Assembly (NCBI GenBank): GCA_020348865.1
Contig: CP070754.1
Coordinates: forward strand, 160,780-205,907
Source: Candidatus Bathyarchaeota archaeon
Lineage (GTDB): Archaea > Thermoproteota > Bathyarchaeia > Bathyarchaeales > Bathyarchaeaceae
Reading direction: 5' to 3'
Length of the DNA stretch: 45,128 nt
The position numbers were made by a program, and so were the translations under genes. Of this stretch, positions 1-8,345 are shown in pieces (position 1 is the first letter of the stretch; each line of letters opens with the position of its first letter). The notes under the pieces were generated by a model, which saw nothing but the letters and a program-made list of their open reading frames with translations, ran no database searches and had not been told where the DNA came from.

Positions 1-197
1 AGTCTACAACGACAATGCCTTTGAATACTGAACAAGGCTTTTTGGGGGTAAGGGCAAGAGTTTCGGTGCGATATTGACAATTCTGTAATTGTACTTTACT
101 ATTGCCCTGTCTGAAAAGGATATGGCTTTCAAGAAGACAATGGAGCAATACCCGGAATTCTTCAATGGGATCTACAATAAATGGAAGAACACCTTCG

Positions 198-707
198 TCA
201 AGAGTGGAGAGAAGACATTCCTTCAGCGCGAGCAGTATATCTGAGCCAGGAAACTAGTGGCCCGTCGATCCAGTTCTCTTTTCCTAGCCCGATGAACCGT
301 CCTATAAGATCATAAGATGAGGTTTGAAGACCGCAGTTAACCTCAAAAATGGGTAACCCTGTAAGTTCAGCGACGAGATACGCGATGTGCGTCTTTCCTG
401 TGCCGGATGGGCCAATTAACGCACACTGCTTGAAATGGTAGAGCGCTCTTATCATTTGCGTGACGTAATCATGTTCGCCTTGAATGTATGGTGGGGTGCC
501 TGCTGGAATCAATCCTCTGACTTTCTCAGGAAACTCGTAGTTTGAATGAAGATTGTATTTCTTGAGGTCAACGTCGTACATGTCTTGAAGAGGTGATTTG
601 GAGGCAGATTGTTTCTTGTTTAATTGGACAGTAATCCTGGTGCCATCTCGTTTGACACGTATTACTTCTTCCTCCTCCGCGGTTGACCCCCGGGTTTGGA
701 GCGACAA
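198..707 (-). pseudogene. MoxR-like AAA+ ATPase, N-terminal part, probably frameshifted
   Basis: The 169-residue frame starts at a TTG and carries a Walker A motif (GPSGTGKT) near residue 100, followed by the GPLVSWLRY stretch that in MoxR/dynein-type AAA+ ATPases directly precedes Walker B. The frame then stops at 198 without a Walker B, whereas family members run to about 300 residues. In the +1 frame the same strand stays open from about 238 to the left edge (about 80 codons) and shows CLLSTLDE, a plausible Walker B, and later VLLHCLLES, which resembles the helix after it. I infer a one-base frameshift or sequence error near 200-235; a real truncation joined to unrelated DNA is the alternative, because the far end of the open frame does not obviously look like MoxR. 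MoxR ATPases usually act as chaperones for a VWA-domain partner; no partner is visible here. Confidence 0.6.
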
Positions 708-960
708 GACTTCAGCCTCAACAAGAGATATATAGCCCAGAAAGGATATAAGTATTATGTCGTATGACTTACGACTAAAAATGCATGGTTAACGTCAGCC
801 TAGCACAACATGTGGTAGAAGAAATGTTTGAACCACACATAGTATGGCTCTCGACAAAAGATCAGATTGCACAAACCACATGCGTAGAGAATGTGCGAAG
901 ACTTGTGCGACATACAAATCTTTTAATCGACTTTACGTTTCACTTTCGAAGGGGGCGACC

Positions 961-1443
961 ATGAGCCAACAGCTCCAAGAGCAGAGAGAAACTGACATCG
1001 AAGATACAGTCAACTCTCTAAACGACATACGACAAGAGGCAGGACAGATTTCCGAACTTTCAACAGAAGAAAACATGCTTGTTGAAGAATTCATTCTAGC
1101 CCTCCTCAAGATTATGCAGCCTCTCGCCTCAACATTGCCAGTTTCCACCTCAGTATTGCCAGAAGAATGGGGAAAGGTGACCCAAGCAAGCATAGACCTC
1201 ACCGGCCAACTCCTTGTCCTCCATCCAGACAAGAGGATGAAGACAGTCAACCTAACGGAGCAGAGACATCGTGAACTCCTGCTTGAGATCACTCACGATA
1301 TCATGCCAACGCTGAAGAAGCTTGTCAATTCCTATCGAGAAAAGGTTGAAGCACGCGTCAAGTTCATGTCATCAGTCACAAAGGAACTTCAGAGAACTGC
1401 AAAAGCATTCTCCACAGACAATGTCAAGCAATTGACTAGCTAG
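961..1443 (+). CDS. Small helical protein of unknown function
   Basis: I do not recognise a family. The 160-residue product is rich in Glu, Gln, Leu and Lys, has no signal peptide or membrane segment, and looks mostly alpha-helical. Its C-terminal half (THDIMPTLKKLVNSYREKV onward) could form a coiled coil. An in-frame ATG lies further upstream at 844, but I prefer 961: a purine-rich GGGGGCG sits about 6 nt before it, and a TATA-like TTTTAATC at about 921-928 is at the right distance for a short leader. It is divergent from the MoxR-like gene and convergent with the surface-protein gene. A cytoplasmic role is all that can be inferred. Confidence 0.6.
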   Translation: MSQQLQEQRETDIEDTVNSLNDIRQEAGQISELSTEENMLVEEFILALLKIMQPLASTLPVSTSVLPEEWGKVTQASIDLTGQLLVLHPDKRMKTVNLTEQRHRELLLEITHDIMPTLKKLVNSYREKVEARVKFMSSVTKELQRTAKAFSTDNVKQLTS

Positions 1444-1570
1444 TCACTGCTTCTTGCGACGAGACCATTCCTCGAATGAAGATGCAATCCACCCTATGCA
1501 AGTCATGTTCACAAATAGCAGATTCCATTCATTTTCTGATGCATGCATGCACAATGAACGGATGGAACGT

Positions 1571-3466
1571 TTACCTTCCTCTAAGCTTTTTGACATATAC
1601 AACAGCGACTGCAACAAGAGCGACGGCTCCACCTACTATGTAGAGCTTGTATCGTTCTATCCAAGTATCGTTCACAGTGAATGTTTGTGAATCGATGTAT
1701 GAGGAGAAATAACGCAAATCGTCGCCCTGCAGCTGTGCTTGGACACGCCAAGACCCAATTAAGTTTGGTTGGAAACTGATAATGTATGTTCCATTCGATT
1801 CAACATTGACAGGTTCTTTGGTTAAAGATCCATTGGGGCTTTGAAATATTAGCATTAGGTCCATGTTGTCAAAAGCTGGTTCAATCTGTCCACTGACTGC
1901 TATGGTTTCCCCGATAGTAATCTCTCTGCTACTTACGTTGCTGGTTACCACAGTCAAGCATTTGGCTACTGTGAAATTCATGGGGGTGCTTGATACACCA
2001 AAGCAGCTTTCGTTGCCAGGCCAAGTTGCGACCACCGTCCATGACCCCGCCATGTCTGGCGTGTGCACATCCGCATATTCTCCATTGGCGTCAGTGGATA
2101 CCAGTCTGGATTCAGGTGTTTCACCTCCAGTATAGTTGAGTGTCAATATCAATTCTCCATGAGATGTCAAGCCGCTCACTATGATGTCTTCGCCGAAATT
2201 GATGGTGGAGTTGGATAAGACACAGGTTAGATTGCCTGGTTTTTTCACCATATAGCTACTTTGCACTTCAGCGTAGTTCTCAACTACGTCAAACGCCACA
2301 ACCTGGTACGTGACATTGGTTCCCGCAAGCTGTTCAGGTATTGTACCGGTATACGTCTGATTCTGAGATGGATCCATTTGAATAGAAGACCATGATACCG
2401 AATCCGTGATTGAATAGTTCAAAAGGACATGCTTCAACCCGGATTCGTCATCCTTTGTAGCTACAACTATCGTTGTATTGCTGTTGGTAGAGGCTGTTTC
2501 TGGCGGATTCAAGACGCTCAATGATGGCGCCTCAAAGTCTGTTTTCACTCTAAAGTTGACGTCGCCGGCGCCGTCTTCTCCTATCAGAACAAGATGATAC
2601 AGAATGTTGCCATCGTCAGGCGAGGTGTAGTTGATCAGCATGTCCTGCCCTGGGAACTCACAGCTTGCCATGGCGTCTGCCTCTCTATATCCTCGGCTAT
2701 CCAAGTTGTATCCACCATAGACTCCTGAACGATTGCCCTAAAGCCCAGGTTCCCAAGATAATGGTACGTCATTCAAGATAACACCAACTCCCTTTGAAGG
2801 ATTGGCCATAAGATATAGACGAGCTTCGTACATGTCAAGAGTGTCGGGAACTTCGATCCACACCTCAACATGCTTGCTCTCTGTACTGAACTCGTATGCC
2901 CGACTCGTATTTTCAACCGGTTCGCCATCTGTTTTGCCTTGCAGAAAGCTTTCATGCCATATATCGCAATCAACATGTTCAATTAACATAAAAGTAGCTT
3001 TTTTTGCCCCTTGACTTTCTCTAGGGTCATTCTCTATCAGAAAGCTGTAGTTGCCCGTTTGTTCTGGGCTGAAATATGGATGATCTACAGTAGTCCCTAG
3101 ATGTTCTGGTAATCCTGCTGCTTCAGTGTGGTATGAAACCTGTTCTTGCAGTGGGTCGTAGACAAAGATGTCGTAGTCAGTTTTGCCATGAAACGGGTCA
3201 TCGTCAATCCATTCCCCATAACAGTAGACGTGGTAAGTGTGGTTTTCTTCTAAATTGTAGACGTACGTCCAGTTACCACCTATAGGAATCTGTGATTCAT
3301 TTATCTTGATCGGATAAACTGGTTTGTTTGTGTAGGTCCAATCCCCGAGATCATAGGGGACTAGGGGTTGGCCTGAAGCAATCATTGCAGGCAACATCTC
3401 ACATATCACACAATAGCCAATTACGAGAGAAAAGAGACCGAAAGCTCTAATTGACCCTAGCTTCAT
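1571..3466 (-). pseudogene. Large Ig-like surface protein, interrupted by an in-frame TAG
   Basis: Two stretches, 2738-3466 (242 residues) and 1571-2704 (377 residues), are in the same frame and separated only by a TAG at 2738-2740 and about 11 open codons. Read through, they give one exported protein of about 631 residues. The N-terminus has a hydrophobic signal segment (GLFSLVIGYCVICEMLPAMI), the middle holds several beta-rich Ig/fibronectin-like domains with many N-x-S/T sequons, and the C-terminus has one membrane helix (LYIVGGAVALVAVAVVYV) followed by KKLRGR, so the protein would be anchored with its bulk outside. The second half alone starts at a TTG with no export signal, so independent function is unlikely. 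Possible causes are a nonsense mutation, a base error or readthrough. It may be an S-layer or adhesion protein; this is inference. Confidence 0.7.
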
Positions 3467-3634
3467 CTACTGCGCCTTCTTTTCATCGACCAAGAATTCC
3501 AATTCCTAATTTGACTCCGTAAGAGAGAATTCTGTGCAACAACAAAAAAACAGTTATGAAGAATCAATCTTTATTCTGAATGTTCTCTACTGAGCTCGTG
3601 CCGACATTCACTCTAAGAAAAGAGTCATGCGAAC

Positions 3635-4006
3635 TCAGAATATGCCACTGAGAAACGATTGCACATCAAGCAAAAGAAAGACAACCAGGAACAGAACGAC
3701 AATTCCGCAAGTCAAGAGTATGCTTTTCAATGAAAACGGGAAAGCCGAGGGTTCTTCAGTTTTGGTTTCGATCTCATATTCTTTAATTTCTTCGGTTGTC
3801 ACATCAATCTTGATTTTTGCAGTTTTCTTCTTCAATTCCACCTCGACAAGATATGCTTCTTCATCAACAGAGACTTTTTTCGGTCTAAGACCTTTATGCC
3901 CAAGCCTTTCCAAGAAATCGGTTGCGATGGAGGTGACTTGTTCAGCGTTTGGATGTCGGATTTCATCCAATTCTGGTGTTGTTTTCTCGTCTGAAACACT
4001 GGACAT
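3635..4006 (-). CDS. Small tail-anchored protein, PepSY/GvpO-like soluble part
   Basis: The 123-residue protein (from MSSVSDEK; another ATG lies 9 nt upstream) has an acidic N-terminal domain and one C-terminal membrane helix of about 22 residues (ILLTCGIVVLFLVVFLLLDV). The soluble part, with a helix followed by YLVEVELKKKTAKIKIDVTT and then an EIKEYEIE strand, resembles the helix-plus-sheet pattern of PepSY or GvpO-like folds; this is a visual resemblance only. The topology suggests a cytoplasmic domain tethered by its tail. It is encoded upstream of and on the same strand as the Ig-like surface gene, and downstream of another gene of unknown function. I assign no function. Confidence 0.55.
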   Translation of the reverse strand: MSSVSDEKTTPELDEIRHPNAEQVTSIATDFLERLGHKGLRPKKVSVDEEAYLVEVELKKKTAKIKIDVTTEEIKEYEIETKTEEPSAFPFSLKSILLTCGIVVLFLVVFLLLDVQSFLSGIF

Positions 4007-4173
4007 CTTGGTCACTACTCTTGGTCTATCAAGTTCACAACAGATGAACGTTCTCCAATCATTGCTTATTAGCGATTATGAATTTTGAATCATGTTTCTC
4101 AGTATTCTCTATGATTCGAAGGTAGTTTCGATTGGCACGTATGCAAACATGAGCCGGTTGGGGGACTGCAGCC

Positions 4174-4761
4174 CTACAGATTCTTTGACGCAGAAAGGTC
4201 AACAATGAATTTAAATTTCTCCTCAATTTTCTCATCTTTTCTGTGACGAACCACGATTTTTTCAGGCACTCCATTATGTATGTAGACTATGTAAACCGTG
4301 TCCTTCCCTAACCCGGACCTTTTCAAGATCCCTACAAAATCCTTGACGTTTTCTAATTGACCAATCTTGTTCTTGATATCCTCTATTGCGTCAAATAGTA
4401 TCTCTGCTTCTCCGCTCTTTTGCGCACCCAACAAAACTCCTTTGATTGCTATCCATTCTGACAGCGACGCCGACTTCTTACCTTTTCGGCTACTCTTTGG
4501 AGACTTTTGCAGACGAGCAAATGTCTTGAACCATTCTTCATCACGATGAGTCTCCTCTGAGTCCCTTAGAAAAGACCCTAGCCACTGACTATAATCATCC
4601 ATCGTAGCATTATACTGACTAACACAATCATCTACGCTTTCGCCCAACTCTCTCAAAGAGTAGAAACTCCGAACCTCAGTGACCAAACTCTCCAAGGTTT
4701 CTTCACCTCTCACGCACATGCTTCTAAATTGTCGATAGGATTTTGTTCTGTGCTCTATCAA
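4174..4761 (-). CDS. Protein of unknown function, helical
   Basis: I do not recognise this family. The 195-residue product has no signal peptide or membrane helix. Its N-terminal half is helical and charged, a basic serine/lysine linker (SPKSSRKGKKSA) lies near residue 90-100, and the C-terminal part has a short beta-hairpin-like stretch (KDTVYIVYIHNGVPEKIVV) then a charged helix. The assigned start is a TTG at 4761; an ATG 14 codons in, at 4719, is an alternative. It is followed after about 170 nt by the tail-anchored protein gene on the same strand. The 291-nt stretch upstream (4762-5053) holds no gene that I can support and presumably carries the divergent promoters. Confidence 0.5.
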   Translation of the reverse strand: MIEHRTKSYRQFRSMCVRGEETLESLVTEVRSFYSLRELGESVDDCVSQYNATMDDYSQWLGSFLRDSEETHRDEEWFKTFARLQKSPKSSRKGKKSASLSEWIAIKGVLLGAQKSGEAEILFDAIEDIKNKIGQLENVKDFVGILKRSGLGKDTVYIVYIHNGVPEKIVVRHRKDEKIEEKFKFIVDLSASKNL

Positions 4762-5053
4762 TAGAACTCACAATATGAGGATTCGTATGGAATATCTTGC
4801 TACACACAAAGAACGTTCATTCTTCCTCCATTTGAAAACCGTAGTCTCTGGATCTGTGAATCGCGTAGGCACCCTCAAAACGATGCTCCCATGTGCAAAT
4901 TCAAAGAAGCGCTAGCAAATGGAGTCTCAATACGGATTTCTAGTACGTAGAGAAATTTCATAACCATAATATGCGGAGCCGATGAAACGGAAGTAACGTA
5001 CTCGAAACTGATTCGGAATTAGAATCGGAAATCAAGTCCTAGCATAACCAGCA

Positions 5054-6004
5054 GTGGTGCAAAATTTGGAGGGTAATTCGAAGACGGCGACAGTCTTACG
5101 CAACCAAGAAGTAGTTGGACGCATGGTGGGACAGAAGTTTGTCAGAGAAGACAAAGGGCTTCATAAGTCCCTTGGAATAATCGCGGATGTGCTTCGGAAT
5201 TTTGATCTTTCAACAAATGAAATAAGAATCTATCTTCACCTCGCAAGATCAGGGTTTCCCATTAAAGCACGTGAGATTTCGGATGCTCTTTCGCTCCATA
5301 GAACTGAAACGTACAAGATTCTTCGAAAACTGGAGAAGCGTGGACTCGTATCCTCTGTGTTCGAGAAACCAATGAAATTTCTGGCTGTCCCTTTTGAGAA
5401 AACAATAGGCCACCTTATAGAAACTAAGAGAATGGGAATAAGTCTGCTGGAAAGGAAGAAGAAAGATCTTCTTGCTGTGTGGTCTTCGATTCCAAAGTTT
5501 GACAAGGAACCCACTGCTGCAAGTGTGTTCCAGATATTGGAGGGCAAAGAACAAGTCACTTTGAAGCTGAAGGAAATGCTGGAGAAAGCAGAAAGAGAAA
5601 TCTGCATGTTTGCTCCCAAATCAGACCTAGTGCGGTTCTATTATTGGGGTGTTATGGATGAGCTGGAAGAAGCCTTAAAGAAGGCCACCAAAGTCTGGTT
5701 CTTAACTGACCGTTCATCCGAAAGCCGCTTCTTTGTTAACAAGACACGATTGTCCCGGAAGAAGTGTGCAGACGCGCCAAACATCCAAGATCTACCAAGT
5801 TTCATAATATCTGACCAGACGCAGGTGCTCCTCCGTATCAAAGAAAGTGGCGTTAACAACAGAGCGAAAAGGGAGAAAAAGGAGAAAATCCGTTTTCTAT
5901 GGACAAACTATGACTCCTTCATCAAGGTTCTCAAAACATTATTTCCGTTGTTATGGAATACCAAGGTCGCATCAAGTCCTGTTTTAGCACTAATCGAAGC
6001 ATAG
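5054..6004 (+). CDS. TrmB-family transcriptional regulator
   Basis: The 316-residue protein has a winged helix-turn-helix at about residues 50-110: FDLSTNEIRIYLHLARSG, then AREISDALSLHRTETYKILR as the recognition region and GLVSS with the wing. This is the TrmB N-terminal pattern. A short helix (residues about 125-150) and a C-terminal effector-type domain follow. TrmB proteins bind sugars or other small ligands and act as repressors or activators; the ligand cannot be told here. The start is a GTG at 5054, and an in-frame ATG at 5123 also leaves the HTH intact. It lies directly upstream of the pilin locus in the same orientation but is separated by 139 nt with its own promoter-like sequence, so regulation of the pilus genes is possible but unproven. 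Confidence 0.75.
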   Translation: MVQNLEGNSKTATVLRNQEVVGRMVGQKFVREDKGLHKSLGIIADVLRNFDLSTNEIRIYLHLARSGFPIKAREISDALSLHRTETYKILRKLEKRGLVSSVFEKPMKFLAVPFEKTIGHLIETKRMGISLLERKKKDLLAVWSSIPKFDKEPTAASVFQILEGKEQVTLKLKEMLEKAEREICMFAPKSDLVRFYYWGVMDELEEALKKATKVWFLTDRSSESRFFVNKTRLSRKKCADAPNIQDLPSFIISDQTQVLLRIKESGVNNRAKREKKEKIRFLWTNYDSFIKVLKTLFPLLWNTKVASSPVLALIEA

Positions 6005-6072
6005 ATGTATTCGTCTTTCCAGAATTGTCCATGCATTTTTGCTTCTAATCTGGATTCGAACCTGAATCACTA

Positions 6073-6096
6073 GTTCATAACACATATATCATATCT
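6073..6096 (+). promoter_or_regulatory. Promoter of the pilin locus, element shared with the CBS gene
   Basis: A 24-nt stretch beginning GTTCATAACACATATATC contains a TATA-box core (CATATATC) about 55 nt before the pilin ATG. The same 24 nt, with one mismatch, occurs on the opposite strand at 14402-14425 just upstream of the CBS-domain gene. A CTGAATC heptamer lies 4 nt upstream of both copies. Confidence 0.6.
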
Positions 6097-6143
6097 GCAG
6101 ACGTAATAGACCATACGCATAAAACGTTGGAGAAAAAAGAAAA

Positions 6144-6698
6144 ATGGAACGCCTCTTGAAAAGCAAGAAGGGACTTAGCACAGTGGTCACAACGCTGATC
6201 ATCCTAGTTATTTCAGTGTTACTGGCAACAGTTGTCACATACTACGCTATGAACATAGTCGGCACCAGGGTAATCCAAGAAGACGGCAGAATAACACAAC
6301 TACACATCTGGGTAAACACCACAACTGGCAGCACCCAACCCTCAGAAGCCTGTTTCCTCTTCAAGAACACTGGTGGACGAGACGCACTGATAGACAAAGT
6401 CACGGTGCGCTACCAAGACATCCCTTGGTCAGACGTGTATTACTACTTAACCACTGATACAATCTCAGCTGATATGAACTATACTAACGGACCGCTAGTA
6501 GACGGCATCACCATCGATTCTAGGAACTTCACGCAAGCTACACAGGACATAAGTCTAGAAACTGGGTGGTCATTGCTGGTCTACATCGACGATCCTGACA
6601 CAATTGACAGCCTTGACATTGGAACACCTGTTCCAATAGGTGTCCACTCAAGCAACGCAATCTACTACAAAGAAACAAACGTCCAAGCAGAAAGTTAG
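6144..6698 (+). CDS. Archaeal type IV pilin with class III signal peptide
   Basis: The 184-residue protein begins with a short basic leader ending in KSKKG, followed by LSTVVTTLIILVISVLLATV, the hydrophobic assembly helix. This is the archaeal class III signal peptide: PibD-type peptidase should cut after Gly10, leaving the helix to pack in the filament core. The rest is a beta-rich head with N-x-S/T sequons, likely glycosylated and exposed. A GGAG Shine-Dalgarno lies about 11 nt upstream of the ATG and a TATA-like sequence at about 6081-6090. It is the first gene of the filament locus and probably the major subunit, though the locus holds another good pilin candidate at 14699. A T-rich tract follows directly downstream, so it may be transcribed alone at high level. 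Confidence 0.8.
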   Translation: MERLLKSKKGLSTVVTTLIILVISVLLATVVTYYAMNIVGTRVIQEDGRITQLHIWVNTTTGSTQPSEACFLFKNTGGRDALIDKVTVRYQDIPWSDVYYYLTTDTISADMNYTNGPLVDGITIDSRNFTQATQDISLETGWSLLVYIDDPDTIDSLDIGTPVPIGVHSSNAIYYKETNVQAES

Positions 6699-7045
6699 GC
6701 CACAACCCCTCCTTTTCTTTTTTTTCACGTACAAACGTGAGCATTAACCATTAGTTTCATATTTGCACCCACCTGCAAATCAACCGATTTCCTGCTCAAA
6801 CAGATATCATCATAGATGCAACCAGTCCGCTCCTCTTTCCTATAATGCTCCTTCGGCTGGGTATGTAGTAGCTGTCTACACACAAACCATCTTATTTTGT
6901 CTAAACGATGTCCTAGTCTGAGGATACTAATGGGAAAGTGAGTGACTTTGCCCCTTGAGGACAATGAGAACCTGACTACACAATCAGAGCATCCTATAAG
7001 AGTTCTCTCTTCTCCACCTCTTTCTCACTCAGTGAGCTGGGTCAC
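6699..7045. other. Gene-free stretch between pilin and rest of the filament locus
   Basis: These 347 nt contain no coding region that I can support. The left end carries a T-rich tract (about 6713-6725) followed by a small inverted repeat at 6726-6739 (CACGT, ACAA, ACGTG), which fits transcription termination after the pilin gene. The right end has a TATA-like CCTATAAG at about 6993-7000, 45 nt before the next ATG. The middle shows nothing that I recognise. Confidence 0.45.
6708..6739 (+). terminator. Possible terminator after the pilin gene
   Basis: A T-rich tract is followed by a 5-bp inverted repeat with a 4-nt loop (CACGT, ACAA, ACGTG). Archaeal termination needs mainly the T tract, which is present. 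Confidence 0.4.
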
Positions 7046-7882
7046 ATGAATCGAAGAGAACAACAAACATTGGCAACCACAATCTGGCAGTCAAAAAAAG
7101 GAATTGCTATTCCAATCACTTTCCTAGTGATGTTTGTATCCCTTACACTTCTTGTCTGCACCACATATTTCTTCGCTATCGACAGAATAAGCTCTGAGAG
7201 TTCTCTCCTCAAAGTCTCCGCAGCCAAAAAGGGTATGTTTTCGTTTGAGAATTCGGTGGCATCAGTCACATGGTCTCCCGGATCTTCTCAAATCTACTAC
7301 TTCGGAAACTATGAAGGGATTCTAACGACGGCGCCAGAAGACAAAAGGTTGGTGATCAACGTCACAGACGGTTCATTCTCTGATATCGTGTTCAACAGCA
7401 CAATTGGAAGCGTCACCTACACGTTGCCTGCTTCAAGTGCACAGAACGAGGATTTCTATCCAAAAGGTGATAGCAGGGTTATAGTCAACCAAAGCGCATC
7501 CACAATGACTCAACTTCACATTCTCATGGACACAGAATCTCAACGAATAGAGCTCAGCTACAGGCCACTAGCATCCTCTTCACTCATATCCTCAGACAAT
7601 GGAAAGCCTGTAAACAACATAAGAATCTACATCGTTAACCTCAATTCCTCTCAACCCTTCACCTTCCAGGGAAACTTCTACGTCAAAGTCGCTTGCATCA
7701 ATATCACTTGCACAACTCGGAGCTATAACTTCACAGACCAAATAACTAACCTCTCAGTCAAATCAATTCTAGACGGCGTCAGCGGCACAGTTAGGCTTCC
7801 GATTTCAAGCAGCGAGGAGGGCGCCATAGTTGACCTGGAGGTGGTAGCCTGCAACGTTCAGCTGCAGAGGACGGGGGTGTAA
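7046..7882 (+). CDS. Pilin-like secreted protein of the filament locus
   Basis: The 278-residue protein has a basic leader ending in QSKKG and then IAIPITFLVMFVSLTLLVCT, so it resembles a class III signal peptide with cleavage after Gly19. The remaining 230 residues are beta-rich, with numerous N-x-S/T sequons and four cysteines near the C-terminus (CINITC and a later C), and look extracytoplasmic. It is larger than a typical major pilin, so a minor pilin or tip component is the better guess. It begins a run of closely spaced genes leading into the assembly ATPase. No specific family is recognised. Confidence 0.65.
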   Translation: MNRREQQTLATTIWQSKKGIAIPITFLVMFVSLTLLVCTTYFFAIDRISSESSLLKVSAAKKGMFSFENSVASVTWSPGSSQIYYFGNYEGILTTAPEDKRLVINVTDGSFSDIVFNSTIGSVTYTLPASSAQNEDFYPKGDSRVIVNQSASTMTQLHILMDTESQRIELSYRPLASSSLISSDNGKPVNNIRIYIVNLNSSQPFTFQGNFYVKVACINITCTTRSYNFTDQITNLSVKSILDGVSGTVRLPISSSEEGAIVDLEVVACNVQLQRTGV

Positions 7883-7886
7883 CCAA

Positions 7887-8339
7887 ACGCCATCGATAGC
7901 CGTAAGCAACTTCTTGGGCTCCGTCGCGCTAATAGCGGCCAGCGCTCTGCTTGTAGGTTCATTCAGCTTCTACACAATCACTGTCCGAACCATACCCGAA
8001 AATCAGGAACTCCAAAACATAATTAACCATCTTGCAGCCAAGGGCAGTGAGCTTCTGACACTGGTAACTGTCACCAACTCCACCACACGTCTTTTCGAAT
8101 ATCTACCACCAAGAATTGGTGACCAACAATACTGGGTACAACTGCGAAATGACTCCTCAAACACTTGGCTAGAAGGTGCATTAGGCCAACTCGAAGAGAG
8201 AGAAGCAACCATCCAGGTTTTCCTGCCCAGAAAGATATCCGCCTCAGGTCAATACGTTGGGGGACATGGATCTGCAATCCTAGAATGCTACATGAACTCT
8301 TCGGTTCTTCAACTCAACCTATCTTCTGCAGGAGGCTGA
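7887..8339 (+). CDS. Membrane-anchored pilus-locus protein, probable ACG start
   Basis: The only canonical start in this frame is a TTG at 7914. Upstream codons from 7887 read PSIAVSNFLGS, which closely parallels the start of the paralogue-like protein at 11459 (MPASSIDTFLACS). The codon before PS is ACG at 7887-7889, placed 7 nt after a strong GGGGGTG Shine-Dalgarno that overlaps the end of the previous gene. I therefore extend the gene to 7887 as a probable ACG start, or an ATG with a base error. The product (150 residues from ACG, 141 from TTG) has one N-terminal helix (VALIAASALLVGSFSFYTIT) and a short extracytoplasmic domain with sequons. It likely forms part of the filament or its base; the function is unknown. 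Confidence 0.6.
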   Translation, partial: TPSIAVSNFLGSVALIAASALLVGSFSFYTITVRTIPENQELQNIINHLAAKGSELLTLVTVTNSTTRLFEYLPPRIGDQQYWVQLRNDSSNTWLEGALGQLEEREATIQVFLPRKISASGQYVGGHGSAILECYMNSSVLQLNLSSAGG

Positions 8340-8345
8340 CGAAAA

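Noticed and set aside
844-960. A longer N-terminus for the helical protein, from the ATG at 844
   Set aside because: A TATA-like sequence and a purine-rich Shine-Dalgarno sit between 844 and 961, and the extra 39 residues do not look like a folded or export sequence.
6048-6066. A tRNA T-arm-like GGTTCGAATCC on the minus strand upstream of the pilin gene
   Set aside because: The flanking stem has a mismatch in the middle and no acceptor, anticodon or D arm can be found at the expected distances.
6725-6964. A 79-codon open frame on the minus strand between the pilin and the next gene
   Set aside because: No Shine-Dalgarno, no recognisable composition or motifs, and it covers the expected terminator and promoter region.
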